Both the position numbers and the translations under genes were made by a program. Positions 60,226 through 64,000 of a stretch of DNA of 64,000 nt are shown here, piece by piece; position 1 is the stretch's first letter; each line of letters begins with the position of its first letter. Source of the stretch: Turritopsis dohrnii. Its lineage: Eukaryota; Cnidaria; Hydrozoa; Anthoathecata; Oceaniidae. The stretch spans positions 62,001 to 126,000 of the forward strand of contig BQMF02000159.1 in NCBI GenBank assembly GCA_027922465.2, in the 5' to 3' direction. The notes beneath the pieces were generated by a model. The model ran no database searches. It was not told where the DNA came from and worked only from the letters and a program-made list of their open reading frames with translations.

Positions 60226-62151
60226 TTATGATGAGATGCGATGTCTTGTGCAGATTCCATCCATCTGCTGTTTCAAGATTTGGGTGATGTTCTGTACAGA
60301 TGTTTGTCGGTTGGATATCTCACAGTAGCGTTCTAAGACAGGTATATATTCCTGCCTTAGGGATAACGCGTGTCCCCTTTTGAGGTGGTGGTAATATTTG
60401 AGTGCTGCCAGCATCTTGTCGGGATGCTTGGCTAGTCTAATCACCGGTATTTCGTCGAGTTCGTAGTCCTTAAGGTCTTTTATATTAGGCACTATCGAAT
60501 TGATGGCTTGGTCGAATTCTAGTGACAGGGCCTTTATCTCCAGGTACGATGCCTGTTTTGATGGAGATTGCTGTGTCGGGTCGGTTGACCTAAGGATCGA
60601 TTGGCTGTGGTCTTCTGGCGTCGGGGGCAGTACCTCAGAGTCCTCGTCTTCACTTTCGTCGGCATCCTCACTGCTACCTTAAGGGAAGAAATTTTCGCGG
60701 GAAGAAATATTCGCGGAATTTAATTTCGCGGTTGAAATGGTAAAAATGGCCGATTTTCGCGGAATTTAATTTCGCGATTGACCAATTTTAACATGTTTCG
60801 CGGAATTAAAGTTCGCGGTTTTCGATTTTCAAACAAATACTTAACAGAAAAAATGCCTCCTTTTTTGCGTTGTGAATCGTTTTTTCTTTTATTATTTAAC
60901 ATATAAAACTAAAATCGAATTTTCTCGGAATTTAATTTCGCGATTGAGCAATTTTGGCGTGTTTCGCAGAATTTAATTTCGCGGTTAGGGGCAAAAATCG
61001 CGAAATTAAATTCCGCGAAAATTTCTTCCGTGAAAATTTCTTCCCGCGAAAATTTCTTCCCTTAAGGTATCCTCTGTCGGGTCTGCACACTTTTGGATGG
61101 ACTCCGGTGTTTGTTTTTTTTGTTTGCTTGGGCGAGTAACCTCATTTATGCCCAGTGAAGGATTTCCTTCATCTGGACTGACAGTTACTCGCTGGGTAGG
61201 TTTGTGCATCGCTTGGGTCTGTGGAATGACCATCGGCTTCAGTTGAGTTGCGTCTTCAACTGGGCTGAGCTGTAGTGGTGATGGTTTGTTTAGATTACTG
61301 CTCTCCTCCACAGGTGTTGGCTTCTTTGGTGCCTCTTTACCATTGCTAAGGTCAGGGCAAAAAACATGGGCTTTGATTCCCATTACGTTAATGTTTTTTG
61401 GGATCCCTTTGTTTAGTTTTTGGTAAATGTACACCCTGGTGCCGTTGTATATGCTTTTTACCACGCGATAATCAGATTTCAGGTTGCCAAATTTCCTGAA
61501 ATATTCCCTGAGAATATTATCTGGGATCTCATGTGGGACGTTGGTGACTGTCACTCTAACCTCTTTGTTGATTGCCTTTTGGGTTCTAAAAGTGATGTGT
61601 TGGTTACCAATGTCTAGCCCGTTTTTTAGGAGGTCATGGGTTTCCTCTCTCTTGTTCATGGTGATACGAACGGTATTGTTTACTTTAAGGTGTTGTATGC
61701 ATACAATCTCATAACCCTTACGTGAGATTGTTTTCTCTATAATGTAAGGGTCGAAGGTTGTTATGCCGTTGGTTATGATCGTCTTTTGTAGGAAGTATTG
61801 TGCTTGCTGAGGGGTGATCAAGTCCTTAGCTTCTTCGTTTGTTGTTGTTTGTTTTGGGTTGATTTGTGGCTGGTCTGCAGTTACTGCAGCCCAGGATTTT
61901 TTGTTGTTGTTGGTTTTTGTGTTTTGGATTGGATTTGGTTTTGAAATAACATCTACTTGAGTGTCTTTCGATGTTATTTGTGTTTTGTTTTGTTTGGGAT
62001 TGTTCGTTAAATCCGCCATTTTGGTGGCGGTTTCTTGCTGGATTTTCAAATTCTTTGCCTCATTGGTTCTGACTTGAAACTCAACAGCTGGCTGTAATGA
62101 CTTGATTGGGCAAGTCCTTTTTCTTTTCTTCGTCGACATACGACACCACAA
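60226..62151 (-). pseudogene. LINE ORF1, ~510 codons, split by a MITE
   Basis: A lysine/asparagine-rich N-terminus (STKKRKRTCPIK) leads to WAAVTADQPQ, then a folded region resembling the RNA-binding part of L1/Tx1 ORF1 proteins (TFDPYIIEKTISRKGYEIV, EVRVTVTNVPHEIPDNILRE). A Pro/Ser-rich linker, an acidic SSEDADESEDED stretch and a C-terminal helical piece (LRQEYIPVLERYCEISNR) follow. The frame is interrupted between ADPTED and SSEDAD by a 391-bp MITE plus its TA duplication. Removing both leaves the frame open with no other stop, so this ORF was intact when the MITE landed. ORF1 proteins of this type bind the LINE RNA. Confidence 0.75.
60677..61067. mobile_element. TA-flanked MITE (391 bp) in LINE ORF1
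   Basis: Inverted ends ccttaagggaagaaattttc (60677) and its complement (to 61067), with TA on both sides (60675-60676 and 61068-61069). The interior is full of 'ttcgcgga(a)tttaatttcgcgg' words in both orientations. TA duplication and size fit a Tc1/mariner-type MITE. Confidence 0.85.
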
Positions 62152-62199
62152 GTAAAACTAAAATATTATCTATATATACCAGTGGCACTTTCACTTTCA

Positions 62200-62380
62200 A
62201 AATAGTAGACTCTCTCTAACTCGAACCTCGAAGGGGAAAACAAAATCGTTCGAATTATGGAGAGTTCGAGTTATAGGGAGTGATACTGCTAGGTTTTAGT
62301 TTGAAGGGACCTACTGAATCAGTTCGAATTATGGAGAGTTCGAGTAATGGAAAGTCGAATTATAGAGAGTCCACTGTAAC
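62200..62380. mobile_element. Pogo/mariner-like MITE, ~175 bp
   Basis: Inverted ends: 'gtagactctctctaactcga' (about 62205) and the complement of 'cagtggactctctataattc' (to about 62378), with TA at both sides. The interior repeats 'gttcgaattatggagagttc' twice. Too short to code. Confidence 0.65.
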
Positions 62381-63394
62381 TTTAAAAAATACCTTCGATC
62401 GGAGCGGAAAAAAACACGTCCGATAAGAACAGATCCTTTTTTTTTTCTTTTTTTTTCTCGTAAACCGTAAATTTATTTCGGTTAATCGACTGTACATGGT
62501 TTGCATTACTCATAAAATCTGAGCTCACAAAAAGGTTTGTACAATGAGTCAAGTATGTATAAATATATATATATATATATAATATATAAAATTTTAAAAA
62601 TAAAATATTCTAGAATGGTTTGTGGGATCCAACAAGTTTGATTTAAGGTCCACTCAAAATGTGGTAGTCAAAAGGGGTTGGTTTCCCAACTGGCTTTAAA
62701 TCTTTGCGAAAATTGCGCCATTGCACTTAAGTCATGCAAAGAGAAGAGACTTACCCAAATGGGAAGTCGAACAAAAGTCTTACAAAGGCAGACTTAAACC
62801 CAACAATGGCTCCCTCACGGGTGGCCTTATACAGGTGAATCCGGACAATACGCACAAGACCTACCCTCAGCTTGATCAAGAGCGAGGCGTCATCTGCTGG
62901 CAAACCATCATACTTCATCGCACACCTCCGCTTACTTGTATCTATTTATATATAAATCTAGTTTTCAACCATTTAGAAGGAGATCTTCCATACATGATTA
63001 CTATATAATGCTTAGACGTCTATATATGAGTTATGATTAAATTGCAAAATGGGGGGAATTTTCTTTATAATTTTATTTTGGGGGTGAAAAATTTGAAAGA
63101 TTGCAAATTGACATGTATTATAGCTATTGTTACCAAAGCGACAGCAAAACAGAATACAGTCCCCAGACAATACTGAAAAAAGTGCCTGTACCAAAAAAGA
63201 ATTTTGGAAATTTTTGAACTTATTAAGATAATGCAATGCTACACACAAGAAACATTTGATTGTTACTTACTGATAGGAGTAACTGAAGAAAATTTACAGA
63301 ACAAAAAAATCACAAATGAGAAAAATGTTTAAATTTTCAAGGTCATTGAATGTCCTCAAGGTCACTTTTCTAAATTCAAGGCTTTTCAAGGTTT
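62381..63394. other. Intergenic; (TA)n run; TE-like end near 63416
   Basis: A (ta)n tract lies at about 62565-62590. The ORF at 62721-63008 has no recognised domain. From about 63330 the sequence repeats 'caaggt' and closes at 63416 with ggtccgctggcaaccctg, which resembles a hAT-type terminus; its partner was not found in the window. Confidence 0.4.
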
Positions 63395-63925
63395 TCACGG
63401 TCCGCTGGCAACCCTGTATATGATTGATTTTTGACCAAACTGAGGCTGGGTATGCTTATAGACGTTATGCTTATAAAAATAAAAACATGTTTTCGCACAT
63501 GGAAAGCAGGAGCTCAACTTAGCAATTATGTTGAGCGCCTCAGGTTTAGGCCTCACCTTATCCCCTATCTTTAAAATAAAACGTTGAATAAATGTCAACG
63601 TTCCTAATGACTTTGGGTCATATGACAAATTAAAGACATAATACGATGCAAACATTACCATATAGGCCACAAGGAAATCACTGGTGACACATATTTCACA
63701 CTTTTCCACATAGACCTTGCATGACTGGTCTTCTAACAGAACGTTTTCTGGACTCTCACCAATAGGAATGGAGGGAACAATAGATGGGGTGGAACGTTCA
63801 CCATCAAAAAGAATGGACAGACTTTCATTTAAAAGAACGGTTATCACCATTAGCGATGAACATATTGTAACATCTAAAATAAAGGCAGCATCATTGAACT
63901 TTTTATGAAAAAAAGGGCGATTCAT
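63395..63925 (-). CDS. Possible conserved protein tail, unknown function
   Basis: The frame contains PSIPIGESPENVLLEDQSCK, then CEICVTSDFLVAYMVMFASY, then FNLSYDPKSLGTLTFIQRFI and LKIGDKVRPKP. This recalls the C-terminal segment of uncharacterised animal proteins with an 'FASYYVFN..YP' core, several of which are linked to repeats. The last ~35 codons are unlike that family and run into the element end at 63416, so the natural stop may have been lost. Upstream exons would lie beyond the window. The function is unknown. Confidence 0.35.
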   Translation of the reverse strand: MNRPFFHKKFNDAAFILDVTICSSLMVITVLLNESLSILFDGERSTPSIVPSIPIGESPENVLLEDQSCKVYVEKCEICVTSDFLVAYMVMFASYYVFNLSYDPKSLGTLTFIQRFILKIGDKVRPKPEALNIIAKLSSCFPCAKTCFYFYKHNVYKHTQPQFGQKSIIYRVASGP

Positions 63926-64000
63926 ATGAACAAATTTGTTAATAAACTCTAAGAAATAGGGTAATTTCTATGAAAATTTACACTCTTTCCTGGACTCAGA

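Larger units (their letters stand above)
58699..62151 (-). mobile_element. Tx1/L1-like LINE, 3'-truncated, with a MITE inside
   Basis: ORF1 (62151-60226) and ORF2 (from 60222) are arranged head to tail. ORF2 ends soon after NWRSISLLNVD, so most of the reverse transcriptase and the 3' end are missing. It is noticeably more GC-rich than the flanks, as expected of a younger arrival. The 5' boundary beyond 62151 is not defined. Confidence 0.8.

Noticed and set aside
1..64000. tRNA or rRNA genes
   Set aside because: No cloverleaf with A/B boxes or rRNA-like stretch was recognised by eye; short RNA genes could be missed without a covariance search.

Overview
The window looks like nuclear DNA of an animal. 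It is strongly AT-rich by eye, coding sequence is split into small exons with GT/AG splice sites, and there is an ETS-domain transcription factor gene. Most of the rest is decayed transposable elements. The element families (hAT with TTF finger and OTU-like domain, Mutator-like, Tx1/L1-like LINE, BEL/Pao remnant, Helitron) and the base composition suggest a cnidarian, perhaps Hydra-like. That placement is inference, not proof.

Layout. 1-4290: intergenic sequence with a ~127-bp tandem repeat and two small palindromic elements. 4291-8754: a complete DNA transposon ('element A') with ~0.7-kb terminal inverted repeats built of ~142-bp subrepeats, and one broken protein gene. 8755-16384: single-copy-like sequence with a compact three-exon ETS gene, a possible two-exon gene, a BEL/Pao scrap and a non-autonomous Helitron. 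16385-19030: start of 'element C'. The segment 4887-19030 is then repeated head to tail, almost base for base, at 19033-33176 (offset 14,146). Both breakpoints lie inside transposons, so element A is cut in copy 2 and element C is cut in copy 1; element C ends at 33645.

34460-36780: a decayed hAT-like transposase. 40244-42221: a Mutator-like transposase pseudogene. 42256-54531: a satellite array of 603-611-bp monomers with dimeric higher-order structure, split by a 5,168-bp hAT transposon (46269-51436) whose two-exon, OTU-fused transposase is broken by one visible stop codon. 54532-58250: a poly-C tract, a possible multi-exon gene, a reverse transcriptase scrap and a transposon protein tail. 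58699-62151: a broken Tx1/L1-like LINE with a TA-flanked MITE inside ORF1. 62.2-64 kb: another MITE and an unidentified ORF that may be a conserved protein tail.

The only host-type gene I regard as convincing is the ETS gene, present twice because of the tandem duplication. The smaller exon groups are candidates. The rest is a record of insertion, nesting and decay.
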